Assembly (NCBI GenBank): GCA_007751255.1
Contig: CP036296.1
Coordinates: forward strand, 6,076,001 to 6,140,000
Length of the DNA stretch: 64,000 nt
Source of the DNA: Engelhardtia mirabilis
GTDB lineage: Bacteria > Planctomycetota > UBA1135 > GCA-002686595
Direction of reading: 5' to 3'
Positions 50,198 to 59,953 of the stretch are shown here, piece by piece (the stretch's first letter is position 1; every line of letters starts with the position of its first letter). Both the position numbers and the translations under genes were made by a program. Below the pieces are notes generated by a model. That model was not told where the DNA came from. It did not search any database and worked only from the letters and a program-made list of their open reading frames with translations.

Positions 50198-52249
50198 TTA
50201 CTTACCACCCGCTCGAGCGGGGAGATTCTCGACCTGCACCCGAGCATCGTTGAAGCACGCGCCGCCACCCAGGTCGGTGAGGGTGTCGGGACACAGGGCG
50301 TTGGACGTGTTGCCGTTGGTGGTGTGGCGCTCCCACAGGCCCTTGGGGAGGCAGGCCACACCGGGGCGCAGGTCGGGGTCGAGCCCCAGCTCGCAGTGCA
50401 CCTCGCCGAGCTCGTTGAAGACGCGCACGGCCCCACCGGCTTCCAGGCCGCGGGCAGCCGCGTCGTCCGGATGCAGCGTCAGGGCGACCTGCCCTTCGAT
50501 CAGCTGGGCGAAGGTCGAGCTGGTCGTCCGCGCCAGGGCCGGGGAGATCAGCGCCAGCGGGAAGGCCTCGCTGGCCGGATCGGGGCGATAGCCGTAGAGG
50601 CCGACGGGCGCTTCGGCCGCGAGCTGCGCCGGCGCCAGGTCGATGCGGTCGTCCGGCGTGCGCGGGAAGACGTCCACGAAGGGGATCGGGGCGTAGCCGC
50701 CGGGGGCGGTGACGTAGCCGTCCAGCTCGAGGGCCGCCGTGTCCACCCCGGCCTTCCTCAGGGGCGCCACCACCCGCGACTCCAGGTCCAACAGGCTCGG
50801 GCGCTTGCCCTCCGTCACCAGCCCCAGGCGCTCGGCGATGTCGAGGAAGACCTCGTGGTTGCAGCGCGCCTCGCCGTGGGCGTCGACCGCCGGGTTGACG
50901 CGCTGCAGGGCCAGGGTGCCGTAGCTCTTGTGGAGGTCGAGGTGCTCGAGGAAGGTCGTCGCCGGCAGCACGATGTCGGCGAAGCGCGCGGTGTCGGTGG
51001 CCACCGCGTCGAACACGATCGTGAGCAGGTCCTCGCGGGCCAGGCCGCGCCGCACCCGCTCCTGGTCCGGCAGGGTCGCGAGCGGGTTGGCGTTGTAGAC
51101 GAACAAGGCGTGGATCGGCGTGCCCTCGGGCTCCAGGAGCTCGCGTCCCAGGCGGTTCATGTTGACCACGCGCTGGGCGCGATCGGGCTCGTCGACGGCG
51201 GTGTCGAGCAGCCCGCCCCAGGCGCCTGAGGTGCTGGCAGTGAAGCCTCCGCCGCGCACGCCGAAGTGACCGGCCACCGCGGGCAGGGCCAGGATCGCCG
51301 CCGTGGCGAAGCCGCCGTTGCGGTTGCGCTCTTGACCCCACCCGACTCGCAGCACCGCGGGCCGCGCCGCGCAGTAGACCTCCGCGAAGGCGCGCACCTG
51401 ATCGACAGAGAGGCCACACTCGCCCGCGGCTCGCTCCAGGGTCCAGGGCTCCGCCGCCGCGCGCAGCTCGTCGACACCGTTCGCGTGGGCCGCCAGGAAG
51501 CGCTCGTCGGCGCGCCCCTCGTGGAACATCCAACGGATCAGCGCCAGGGCCAGGCACAGGTCGGTGCCCGGCCGCAGGGCCAGGTGCAGGTGAGCCTTCT
51601 TGGCCAGGCCGGTGCGCCGCGGATCGACCACCACCAGGTGCGCGCCGCGTTCCAGGGCGGCGTCGATCGCCGGCACCAGGTGGATGCCGCTGGCCTTCGG
51701 GTTCGCGCCCCAGATCACGATCAACTGCGCCTGGTCGTAGTCCGAATAGGCCACGCCCGGCATGCGACCGTAGAGGGCCTGGTAGGCGGCACTGGAGGGC
51801 GCCGCGCAGACCGTCCGCAACAGGCGCGCAGCGCCGAAGCGGCGGAAGAGGATCGCGTCGGCGGCGTCCTGGGTCAGGAGACCGTTCGAGCCGCCGTAGC
51901 ACAGGGGCAGTACCGCCTCGGGCCCGTGGGTTTGCGCCACCGCGCGCATCCCCTCGGCCACCAGGTCCAGGGCCGTGTTCCACGAGATCGGCTCGAAGCG
52001 GCCCTCGCCCTTGGCCCCGACGCGGCGCAGGGGGGTCGTCAGGCGCTCGGGACCGTAGAGGTGCTGGCCGATCCGCCGCACCTTGCCGCAGATGAAGCCT
52101 TGCGTGGCCGGGTTCGAGCCGGGCGTGCCCACGGGGACCGCGTCGATCCGCGCCAGCTTGCCCTCGGCCACGTCGACCACGAGGCTGCACGAATCGGGGC
52201 AGTCCAGGGGACAGGCGGTGCGAACAGTTCGGACGGAGGTGTCGCTCAT
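50198..52249 (-). CDS. Molybdopterin oxidoreductase, DMSO reductase family (683 aa)
   Basis: The N-terminal iron-sulfur motif has Cys 13, 17, 21 and 54 (CPLDCPDSC...GFICGKV), so one 4Fe-4S cluster. Cofactor-binding segments follow: VIWGANPKASG, VVVDPRRT and FVYNANPLAT. A C-terminal molybdopterin dinucleotide-binding barrel ends near NGNTSNALCPD. There is no Tat signal, so it is cytoplasmic. Relatives act on formate, polysulfide or other small substrates; the specific substrate is not evident. It stands alone, with no electron-transfer subunit beside it, and is divergent from glutaredoxin. Confidence 0.92.
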   Translation of the reverse strand: MSDTSVRTVRTACPLDCPDSCSLVVDVAEGKLARIDAVPVGTPGSNPATQGFICGKVRRIGQHLYGPERLTTPLRRVGAKGEGRFEPISWNTALDLVAEGMRAVAQTHGPEAVLPLCYGGSNGLLTQDAADAILFRRFGAARLLRTVCAAPSSAAYQALYGRMPGVAYSDYDQAQLIVIWGANPKASGIHLVPAIDAALERGAHLVVVDPRRTGLAKKAHLHLALRPGTDLCLALALIRWMFHEGRADERFLAAHANGVDELRAAAEPWTLERAAGECGLSVDQVRAFAEVYCAARPAVLRVGWGQERNRNGGFATAAILALPAVAGHFGVRGGGFTASTSGAWGGLLDTAVDEPDRAQRVVNMNRLGRELLEPEGTPIHALFVYNANPLATLPDQERVRRGLAREDLLTIVFDAVATDTARFADIVLPATTFLEHLDLHKSYGTLALQRVNPAVDAHGEARCNHEVFLDIAERLGLVTEGKRPSLLDLESRVVAPLRKAGVDTAALELDGYVTAPGGYAPIPFVDVFPRTPDDRIDLAPAQLAAEAPVGLYGYRPDPASEAFPLALISPALARTTSSTFAQLIEGQVALTLHPDDAAARGLEAGGAVRVFNELGEVHCELGLDPDLRPGVACLPKGLWERHTTNGNTSNALCPDTLTDLGGGACFNDARVQVENLPARAGGK

Positions 52250-52382
52250 GGCGGAGTCGGAGCAAACGGTCGGGCGGCGCCCGCTGGATTCCGGCGGCCG
52301 GTCATCCTAGAACCCTTGCCCGACCTCCCGCTCGGATTCCTGCCCCGGATCCGCATCAGCCCCCAAGCCCCGATCAGCCGCC

Positions 52383-52622
52383 GTGAAAGCCGAAATCTAC
52401 ACCTGGTCCTACTGCCCCTTCTGCATCCGAGCCAAGGAGCTCCTGGACCAGCGCGGGGTCGCCTACGACGAGCACGTGATGGACGGCAAGGACGCCGAGC
52501 TGGGCGAGGTCAAGCGCAAGTTCGACCACGGGACGGTGCCGATCGTGCTCCTGGACGGCGAGTTCATCGGCGGCTTCAGCGAGCTGCAGGCGGTCGATCG
52601 AGCGGGCGGACTGAAGGACTGA
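52383..52622 (+). CDS. Glutaredoxin (79 aa)
   Basis: The start is GTG 52383 (no strong ribosome site). It is a minimal thioredoxin fold with active site CPFC (Cys 11 and 14), TVPIVLLDGEFIGGF with the cis-Pro and the GG turn used for glutathione binding. The length equals typical class I glutaredoxins. It reduces disulfides or glutathione mixed disulfides in the cytoplasm. Palindrome D begins immediately after its TGA. Confidence 0.92.
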   Translation: MKAEIYTWSYCPFCIRAKELLDQRGVAYDEHVMDGKDAELGEVKRKFDHGTVPIVLLDGEFIGGFSELQAVDRAGGLKD

Positions 52623-52767
52623 GCGGATTAGGCGTTCGTACTGGACGTACGGTGGCGGGACCATTTGTCCCACCAGCCGCCGTCGGCGTTGCGTTCCGCA
52701 ACGCCGACGGCGGCTGGTGGGACAAATGGTCCCGCCACCGTACGTCCAGTACGAACGCCTAATCCGC
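52623..52767. repeat. Long perfect palindrome D (71-bp arms, 3-nt loop)
   Basis: Positions 52623-52693 pair perfectly with 52697-52767 around TTC. It fills the whole space between two convergent genes. The left arm starts after the glutaredoxin stop, and the right arm contains the stop and last codons of the APH-AAA gene. It shares GTACGGTGGCGGGACCATTT with C and a similar block with B. It would form a bidirectional terminator-like hairpin in RNA. Confidence 0.93.
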
Positions 52768-54402
52768 GGCCCCACGCTCGTCGGACTGACCCCGCGCCAA
52801 TCCTCGGATTCGGTCCAACAACCGTCCGATCGCGGCCTCGGTGGACCCGCCCGCGTCGACGACCAGGTGCTGCTCCGGCTCCAACTCGTCTGGCTCCTCC
52901 CACTGGTCGCGCAGGGCCAGGTACACGTTGAAGTCCGCCTCGCTGGGCTCGTGGGGGTCCTTCAACCGCTTCTCGATCCGCCGCTTGATCGTCTCCTCGT
53001 CGGCGCGCATCTCGAGCAGCACCATCGGCGCATCCAGCTCCGCCGCCAGGTCGCGGAAGGGCACCCGCCACTTGGCCTGGACGAAGCTGCCGTCGATCAC
53101 GACCGAGCGACCCGCCAGGAGGTCCGCCCGCGCGTCGGCCAAGAGCGAGTCGTAGGTGAGCTGCTTGTTCTGCGGCGTGTAGAGCCCCTGGTCGTAGCCC
53201 TCGCGCTGGCGGTTGCCGATCGCCAAGCCCGCGAGCTGCTTTCGACGCACGTCGCTCTTGTGGATCGGGCCACCCAACGCCTGGGCCACGCGCTCGCCCA
53301 TCCAGCTCTTGCCGGTGGCCGGCAGGCCGCAGGTCAGGATCAACGCCGGCGGCAGGGTGTAGCTGGCGGCCAGGTTGAAGTGGCGCCGCGCCCGGGCGAG
53401 GGAGCCCGCGCGCTCGGCGGGCGGGCGGTCCGGGTCGCGGGCGCCGATGGCCTCGACCTTGGCGCGCACCATGGCCCGATAGCCCTTGTAGAAGGGCAAC
53501 AGGCGCGCCAGCTCCGCATCCTCGGCCAGGTCCGCGTAGCGCCGCGCCAGGTAGGCCGCGAAGGCGCGGTAGCCGCGCAGGTCCAGGTCCATGCAGAGGA
53601 AGGCCAGGTCGCAGGCCACGTCCCCGGCGCGGAAGGCCAGCTCGAACTCGACGCAGTCGTAGATCCACAGGTGCTCGTCGACGACGCAGACGTTGCCGGC
53701 GTGGAGGTCCCCGTGGCCGTCGACCACGCGACCGGCGGCGATGCGCGCTTCGAGGAGCTCCGCGTGGTTGGCCAGGAAGTCGCGCGCCGCCGCTTCCACG
53801 TGGGCGTGCAGCTCCGGCGTCGCGAGGCGGCCCTCTTCCGCGAGCAGGTCCCCCACCAGGTCGCGGGTGTCGTCGAAGTTGGCCTGGACCACGCCGGCCA
53901 CAGCGGCGGGCTCGGCGTGGGCGTCGACCTGGGGTCCGCGCTCGGCGCTGGCGTGGAAGTCCACCAGAGTGTTCGCGAGGCGCTCGAGCAGCCCGTTGTC
54001 GATCTCGCCCCGGTCGAGGGCGGCGTCGAGCATCCCGCGCTCGGGCAGGCACCGCATGACCACGGCGAAGTCGAGCGCCTCGCCGACCTCCTCCGGCGGC
54101 GGCCCCGGCGGGCCGAAGCGCGGCGCGCCGTCCTCACCCCGGGTCAGGCGGGCCACCCCCAGGTACATCTCGGGCGAGATGCGCGCGTTGAGCCGCAGCT
54201 CCTCCGCGCAGAAGTGCAGCCGCCGCTGGGCCGTCGTGAAGTCGACGAAGCCCAGGTCCACCGGCTTCTTGACCTTGTAGACGAGGTCGCGGGCGAAGGC
54301 GAGCACGCTGATGTGGGTCTCCACGAAGCGCTCCGGCGCCTGCCCGTCGGGGTACAGGCGCCCGTCGTCGAGCAGGGTTCGAAGGGGGTTCTGTCCGAGC
54401 AT
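52759..54402 (-). CDS. Fusion of aminoglycoside-phosphotransferase-like and AAA/P-loop kinase domains (547 aa)
   Basis: ATG 54400-54402 (MLGQNPLRTLLDDG) begins the conserved body. The first 330 residues are APH-like: VYKVKKPVDLGFVDF, then VVDGHGDLHAGNV (catalytic Asp) and IYDCVEFELAFRAGD. The C-terminal part is a small P-loop kinase (LTCGLPATGKSW, then VVIDGSFVQAKWR and LLEMRADEETIKRRI). This two-domain protein is widespread in bacteria and likely phosphorylates a small molecule; the substrate is unknown. Its stop codon lies inside palindrome D. Confidence 0.9.
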   Translation of the reverse strand: MLGQNPLRTLLDDGRLYPDGQAPERFVETHISVLAFARDLVYKVKKPVDLGFVDFTTAQRRLHFCAEELRLNARISPEMYLGVARLTRGEDGAPRFGPPGPPPEEVGEALDFAVVMRCLPERGMLDAALDRGEIDNGLLERLANTLVDFHASAERGPQVDAHAEPAAVAGVVQANFDDTRDLVGDLLAEEGRLATPELHAHVEAAARDFLANHAELLEARIAAGRVVDGHGDLHAGNVCVVDEHLWIYDCVEFELAFRAGDVACDLAFLCMDLDLRGYRAFAAYLARRYADLAEDAELARLLPFYKGYRAMVRAKVEAIGARDPDRPPAERAGSLARARRHFNLAASYTLPPALILTCGLPATGKSWMGERVAQALGGPIHKSDVRRKQLAGLAIGNRQREGYDQGLYTPQNKQLTYDSLLADARADLLAGRSVVIDGSFVQAKWRVPFRDLAAELDAPMVLLEMRADEETIKRRIEKRLKDPHEPSEADFNVYLALRDQWEEPDELEPEQHLVVDAGGSTEAAIGRLLDRIRGLARGQSDERGAAD

Positions 54403-54620
54403 CGGTGGACTCGCGGGAGCGGATCCTACCGGGCGAGGTCGACGAACGAGAGCTGCTCGGAGCGGAGTTCGGGCGGCTGCGGGCGCCGATCGACTCGACT
54501 TCCAGGGTCCACGGGGCCCCTCCGGCCAGCGTCCGTCGGCCGACATTGCGGGATCGGGCGGCCCCCCCTAGGGTCGCTCCATCGCGCTTCATTCTTGTTC
54601 ACCTTGACCCAGGCCATTCC

Positions 54621-56161
54621 ATGACCCCCCCCCGAGATTCTTCGCCCTCGCTCTGTTCCTCGCGGCCGGCCTCGCAGCCCAGGCCCAGGCCCAGTCGACG
54701 TTCTACGTGAACTGGTCCACGGGAGATGACTCGACCGGCGACGGCTCGCTCGGCACGCCCTTCAAGACGATCACGCGGGCGCTGGAAGGGGCCACTGCGG
54801 GAGGAGTGATCCCGGCGGGCTCGACGGTGCAGGTGGCCGGTGGGAGCAGCAACGTCTACCGGTACACGGAGTCCTCACCGGGCAATCCGACTGGGGAGAT
54901 CTTCCCGCTGCAAGTCGTGAGCGACGACATCACGATCATCGGATCGAGGACGCCCAAGCCGATGATCTTGGTTGATGCCGCCGCAGAGGGAGCCCTCTTC
55001 CCGAGCTCGGTCTCCAACTCCGCGATTCTCGTCGACGGTGCCAGCGGCTTTCGGCTGGAGCGCCTCGACCTGGCCACCGCCAACTTCGACCTCTCGACCG
55101 GCACGATCCCGACCGGCTTGAAGGCACTCCATCTGCGTGACCTTCCTGGAAGCGCGAGCGCCGCGACATCAGTCGTCGATTGCTCCATCGACGATTTCTT
55201 TCACGGCATCTTCGTCCAGGACACGTCGAGTGCGGACCCGGGCGCGCGCGAGATCACGATCGAGGACACGAGCATCAGTCGCTGCGGTCCGGTCTATCCG
55301 ACGACGGATGATGCCGGGCACGCTGGTCTACGCCTACTCGAGGCCACCACAACGTCGATGACGCTGAGCGTCCGAGACTGCATCTTCCGACAGAACCACG
55401 ACGCCCTCGAACCGGGTCAAGCCAACCTCGTGCTCTTCGACACCGTCTTCGACGAAAACGAGAGCGGCTTGGAGTACGCCGGCGTCACGGGTGGATCGGC
55501 CGTCGTCAAGGGCTGCCGCTTCGAGAACCATGCACCGCTCGATGTCGGCGGCGTACCAGGCCCTACCGGTGGCATCTACTGCCGCGACATCGTCGACACG
55601 TCGATCGTGGTCCGAGAGACGGAATTCGTGAACAACCAGCTCGGCGCGAGCTTCCGAGGGTTGGCCGCGTCCGTCGACAACATCCTCGACCTCGGCTCCG
55701 GCTACGCGGGAACGGACGAGAACTCCCCGTACGGCCTCACCATCCCTGGCCAGAACACGTTCACGGTCGACGTGACCAAGCCCTGGCCCGCGCTCGACGA
55801 CGACGAAGTCTCCTACGTTGGCCTGTTCAACAGCACGAATTCGCCGGTCCTGGCGATCGGAAACACCTGGACCTACCAGGTCCCGGAAGTCGACTGGCTC
55901 TTCGACTGCAACCAAGGTGGGTTGCCCGACACCGCGAGCACACCGACCACCTATACCTACCCCCTGGGCCACGTTGCCACGCTGCCGGCCCCCTACACGA
56001 CGGGCGTCGTCGGCCCCGGCGAGAGCTTCGACTCGTCGACGGACTTCCCTTTCCATCGCCCGATCGCGCCATCCACGGCTCCGCAAGAGCGGTTCAACTT
56101 CAGCACCGGTGCGAACCTCGACCCGACGACGCCTTGGCCCACGATCACCATCGGACAATGA
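54621..56161 (+). CDS. Secreted beta-helix protein, start frameshifted at a C9 tract (about 513 aa if in frame)
   Basis: The coding frame from about 54635 reads RFFALALFLAAGLAAQAQAQ, a signal peptide, then STFYVNWSTGDDSTGDGSLG and a parallel beta-helix with DUF1565-like features. No in-frame start precedes it; an in-frame stop lies at 54605. The natural ATG at 54621 is one base out of frame because the tract after it has nine C. With ten (or seven) C the ATG would lead straight into the signal peptide. As written, translation from ATG ends at 54710; a GTG at 54707 would remove the signal peptide. It may be phase-variable or a homopolymer sequencing error. It overlaps the next gene by ATGA. 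Confidence 0.75.
54625..54633 (+). repeat. Poly-C tract (C9) directly after the start codon
   Basis: Nine C residues follow ATGA at 54621-54624. The tract length decides whether ATG 54621 is in frame with the signal peptide: nine is off, ten or seven is on. Such a tract is prone to slipped-strand changes in replication. Confidence 0.85.
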
Positions 56162-57849
56162 AGATCAGAACCTTCCTTGGGACTCTGTCCGCCATCGGGT
56201 CGAGCATCGCTTCGGCTCAGTCCGATGTCTCCTTCGACGTCGCCGTCCTGCACCAGTACGACGGCAGCGCCTTCTTCGGCGACAGCGTCGTCACGGGCGA
56301 CGCGAATGGGGACGGCTACTTGGACGTGGCCTTCACCGACGCAACCCCGAGCTACATCGGTCAAGCTTGGGTCCGATACGGGCCGAGCTTCGAAGAGCTG
56401 GCGGTCGTCGCACTGCCCAATGCAGCCGTCGGCGACGAGCTAGGAGGCAACCTGAGCAGCCTCCTCTTCGAGGACCTCAATGGTGACGGCCTCGACGACT
56501 TGGTCGTTACAGGCAGCCGATCCAACCTCGGTACGACCACACCCAACATCGGCCGCGCCTACGTGAGCTTCGGGCCGAGCTTCTCGTCGACCGTCGAGCT
56601 CGTGAATCCCATCGCAGACGAGGAAGCCTACTTCGGCCGTGCTGCGGCGGTGTACGACATGACCGGGGACGGCCACCTCGACGTTGTAGTGGGCGCTCTG
56701 AAGGCTGATGGCCCGGGCGGCGCGTACGCGGTGGGGAAGGTCTTCATCTACGCCGGGCCGACCTTCGACATGGCGCCGGTGAAGACCCTCCTCCCTCAGC
56801 CGCCCGATGCCAGCTCCTTCTTCGGCCGCATCCTGCACTTCGCCGACGTCGACAACGACGGCGATGACGACGTGCTCACCTCGAATGTCGATCCGCAGTA
56901 CAACCAGTTTGTCTGGCTTCTCGATCTCAATCAGGACACTCCGCTGAGTTTCGATTCGCCCTTGTGGGCCCTTCCCACACTGAACTCGTTGGTGATCGAC
57001 CTCGACAACGACGGGTTCCTCGATCTCGTCGGCGCCGACGGGTCGACCTCGATCTCGGAATCGGTCGGGGTTGTCTGGGGCCCGATGTTTGACGCGTCCT
57101 CGGTGATCGCGGACGAGCACCTCAGCTCTTCCGGCTTCGGCGACGGTCTGGACGTGGCCGACGTCGACCGCGACGGCTGGCCCGACCTGGTGATCGGAGC
57201 ACCCTTCGCCGATTTCGAGGGCGAGATCCCGAGCGAAGACATGCAGCAACCCGGCCGAATCTCGATCTACTTCGGCCCCGACCTCGACCCCGCCCAGCGC
57301 CAGGACATCTGGGGCCCCCACGCCTACGCCCGCCTGGGCATGGGCCTCGACCTGGTCGACTTCGACGGCGACGGCTTCGCCGAGATGTTCGTCGGCGCCG
57401 CCAACGAGTACGGCGGGCGCATCAAGCTCTACGACCACCAGCCCCTGCGCGCCGTGGGCACTACCCAGGTCTCGCTCTCAACCGGCGGCGCGGTCGACCT
57501 GTCCCTCGAAGCAGGGCCCCTCTCCGGCGGGCAGCTCTACCTGATCCTCGTCGGCGCCTCGGGCTCCGTGCCGGGCATCGAGCTCCCCGGTCCCGCCGGA
57601 GCGCTGCACCTGCCCCTGGTCCCCGACCTCGTCACCACTGCCGCCCTCGACCTGATCGGCACCCCCACCTTCCAGGGCTTCCTCGGCGTCACCGACCCCA
57701 ACGGCACGGCCGCGGCCAAGCTCACCCTCCCCCCTGGCCTCGAGTCCACCTCCCTCGCCGGCGCCACCCTGACCCTCGCCGCCGTGGTCGGCCCACCGAC
57801 CGGCTTCGACTACGCCGCCGGGCCGGTTGCGATTGAGCTGGTCCCGTAG
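56158..57849 (+). CDS. Secreted FG-GAP/VCBS propeller protein (563 aa)
   Basis: ATG 56158 overlaps the beta-helix stop (ATGA), so expression is probably coupled to that gene and could follow its on/off state. A signal peptide (MKIRTFLGTLSAIGSSIASA) leads to about seven propeller blades with Ca-binding-like loops: DANGDGYLDVAF, DLNGDGLDDLVV, DMTGDGHLDVVV, DVDNDGDDDVLT, DLDNDGFLDLVG, DVDRDGWPDLVI and DFDGDGFAEMFV. The C-terminal 110 residues form the shared beta-sandwich (GQLYLILVGASGS, LAGATLTLAAVV). It is likely surface-exposed and calcium-dependent. Confidence 0.92.
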   Translation: MKIRTFLGTLSAIGSSIASAQSDVSFDVAVLHQYDGSAFFGDSVVTGDANGDGYLDVAFTDATPSYIGQAWVRYGPSFEELAVVALPNAAVGDELGGNLSSLLFEDLNGDGLDDLVVTGSRSNLGTTTPNIGRAYVSFGPSFSSTVELVNPIADEEAYFGRAAAVYDMTGDGHLDVVVGALKADGPGGAYAVGKVFIYAGPTFDMAPVKTLLPQPPDASSFFGRILHFADVDNDGDDDVLTSNVDPQYNQFVWLLDLNQDTPLSFDSPLWALPTLNSLVIDLDNDGFLDLVGADGSTSISESVGVVWGPMFDASSVIADEHLSSSGFGDGLDVADVDRDGWPDLVIGAPFADFEGEIPSEDMQQPGRISIYFGPDLDPAQRQDIWGPHAYARLGMGLDLVDFDGDGFAEMFVGAANEYGGRIKLYDHQPLRAVGTTQVSLSTGGAVDLSLEAGPLSGGQLYLILVGASGSVPGIELPGPAGALHLPLVPDLVTTAALDLIGTPTFQGFLGVTDPNGTAAAKLTLPPGLESTSLAGATLTLAAVVGPPTGFDYAAGPVAIELVP

Positions 57850-58032
57850 CCCGGTCGTCCAGCGCGAGGTGAGCGACGCCGCGGCGAGCTCGATGGCGCC
57901 CGCCGGAGGCGGAAGGTCTCAGCAGCGGATCCCGGCGGCGCAGGTCGATGGGCCCGCGCGCCGGTCCGCTACACTCCGCCGATCGGCCGTCAGGAGCGCC
58001 CCGCCGGCGCCGCCCGGGCCAGCCCTCGCGAC

Positions 58033-58557
58033 ATGACCTCCGAGACCACTGGCCACCCCACCGGCGACGCATCCCGGCCCCTGGTGGGCGTGATCATGGG
58101 CAGCGCCTCCGATTGGGAGACGATGCGCGGCGCGACCGAGATCCTCGAGGGTCTGGGCGTGGCCTTCGAGAAGCGCATCGTGTCCGCGCACCGCACGCCG
58201 CAGCTCTTGACCGACTACGCCACCACCGCCGTGGAGCGCGGCCTGAAGGTCATCATCGCCGGGGCCGGCGGCGCGGCGCACCTGCCGGGCATGGTCGCGG
58301 CCCAGACGCGCCTGCCGGTGCTCGGGGTGCCGGTCCAGTCGCGGGCCCTGTCCGGCCTCGACTCGCTGCTGTCGATCGTGCAGATGCCGGCGGGTGTGCC
58401 CGTGGCGACGCTGGCGATCGGGACCGCGGGGGCGACCAACGCGGGGCTCCTGGCGACGTCGATCCTGGCCCTTTGGGACGCGGAGCTGGCGCGGCGCTTG
58501 GACGAGTTCCGACGCATCCAGACCGAGCGCGTGCTCGCGACGGAACTGGGCGCCTGA
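58033..58557 (+). CDS. purE: N5-carboxyaminoimidazole ribonucleotide mutase (174 aa)
   Basis: Family motifs are clear: [13 protein letters not shown] (phosphate loop), [25 protein letters not shown] and VPVATLAIG. The enzyme converts N5-CAIR to CAIR in de novo purine synthesis. A 20-residue N-terminal extension precedes the usual start. It is followed 14 bp later by purK, the preceding step, the classic pair. No strong ribosome site is visible. Confidence 0.97.
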   Translation: MTSETTGHPTGDASRPLVGVIMGSASDWETMRGATEILEGLGVAFEKRIVSAHRTPQLLTDYATTAVERGLKVIIAGAGGAAHLPGMVAAQTRLPVLGVPVQSRALSGLDSLLSIVQMPAGVPVATLAIGTAGATNAGLLATSILALWDAELARRLDEFRRIQTERVLATELGA

Positions 58558-58571
58558 GCGAATCGCGCACC

Positions 58572-59738
58572 ATGGCCGACCAATCGGAGCGCGTCTGCCT
58601 GCCCGGCGGAACCCTGGGCGTCGTGGGCGGTGGCCAACTCGGGCGCATGTTCGCGGTGGCGGCGCGGCAGCTCGGCTATCGGGTGATCGTGCTCGACCCG
58701 ACCCCCGACGCGCCGGCGGCGGCGGTGGCCGACCGTCAGATCGTGGCCGGCTTCGACGACGTGGAGGCCGCCGGCGAGCTGGCCGAGAGCTGCGACCGGA
58801 TCACCTTCGAGTTCGAGAACGCGCCGGCGGCGACCCTGACGGAGCTCGGGCGCCACGTGCCGGTGCACCCGGCGCCGCGGGTGCTGGAGATCTGTCGGCA
58901 GCGTTGCCTGGAGAAAGCCGCCTTGGCCGGGGCGGGGTTCCCCGTAGCACCGCACCGCGCGGTGGCCTCGCCGGCGGAGGTCGCGGCGGCCCTGGCGGAG
59001 CTCGGAGCCGGGGTGCTCAAGCGCGCCGAGTTCGGCTACGACGGCAAGGGCCAGGCGCGGTTGGCACCCGGCGGCGACGTGCGCGCAGCCTGGGAAGCGA
59101 TCGGCGCCCCGCGGGCCACGGGGGATGCGGCGCCGGCGGTGTTCGAGGCCTTGGTCGATTTCGAAGCGGAGCTCTCGGTGATCGTCGCGCGCGGAGCCGG
59201 CGGCGAGACGGCGACCTTCCCGGTGTTCGAGAACGACCACGCCAACCACGTTCTCGACGTGACGCGGTTTCCGGCGCGCATCGACGCGGAGCTGGCGAAT
59301 GAGGCGCGCGCCCTCGCGACGCGGATCGCGGAGAGTCTCGACGTGGTCGGCCTGTTGACGGTGGAACTGTTCCGCACCGCCGACGGGCTGATCGTCAACG
59401 AGCTGGCGCCGCGGCCGCACAACTCCGGGCACATCACGATCGAGGCCTGCGACACCTCCCAGTTCGAGCAGCACGTGCGCGCCCTGTGTGGTCTGCCCTT
59501 GGGTTCGACCGCGGTGCGGCGTCCGGGGGCGATGGTGAACTTGCTCGGCGACCTGTGGGCTGCCGGCGAGCCGAACTGGAGCGCGGCCTTGGCGGTGAGC
59601 GGCGCGAGCCTGCACCTGTACGGCAAGTCGCAGGCGCGGTCTGGACGCAAGATGGGGCACATCTGCGCCCTGGGCGACGGCGTGGACGAGGCGACCGAGC
59701 GGGCACTCGCCGCGCGGGCGGCCCTGACCCGCGGCTGA
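58572..59738 (+). CDS. purK: N5-carboxyaminoimidazole ribonucleotide synthase (388 aa)
   Basis: This is an ATP-grasp enzyme: TLGVVGGGQLGRMFAVAARQ at the N-terminus, RAEFGYDGKGQARL and VNELAPRPHNSGHITIEAC near the active site. It uses ATP and bicarbonate to make N5-CAIR from AIR, which PurE then rearranges. ATG 58572 follows purE by 14 bp, so they form a two-gene operon. The length is normal. Confidence 0.97.
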   Translation: MADQSERVCLPGGTLGVVGGGQLGRMFAVAARQLGYRVIVLDPTPDAPAAAVADRQIVAGFDDVEAAGELAESCDRITFEFENAPAATLTELGRHVPVHPAPRVLEICRQRCLEKAALAGAGFPVAPHRAVASPAEVAAALAELGAGVLKRAEFGYDGKGQARLAPGGDVRAAWEAIGAPRATGDAAPAVFEALVDFEAELSVIVARGAGGETATFPVFENDHANHVLDVTRFPARIDAELANEARALATRIAESLDVVGLLTVELFRTADGLIVNELAPRPHNSGHITIEACDTSQFEQHVRALCGLPLGSTAVRRPGAMVNLLGDLWAAGEPNWSAALAVSGASLHLYGKSQARSGRKMGHICALGDGVDEATERALAARAALTRG

Positions 59739-59915
59739 AACGACGCAACCGGTCTTCGGATCGGCGTGTAACCGAACCGGCCGCGATCCGTCCAAGGGGT
59801 TGAGCGGCTGGCTCGAGTGCGATCGGAACGGAATCGAAGTTTCCACCGATCGGGGGCAACAGCCGCGCCGAATCGACGTTCCAGGTGGCGGTTCGTGGGA
59901 ATCGCGCCTGGAGAT

Positions 59916-59934
59916 CGCGACCGGAGCGGTCGCG
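59916..59934 (+). promoter_or_regulatory. Hairpin in leader of small secreted protein gene
   Basis: CGCGACCG (59916-59923) pairs with CGGTCGCG (59927-59934) around GAG. It ends one base before the AGGAGAGGAG ribosome site of the 59954 gene, so it could modulate translation start. It could equally be a transcription operator. Confidence 0.35.
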
Positions 59935-59953
59935 TAGGAGAGGAGATCTGACG

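Noticed and set aside
54707-56161. GTG 54707 as the true start of the beta-helix gene
   Set aside because: It would discard a perfect in-frame signal peptide immediately upstream. A frame change in the C tract explains the sequence better.
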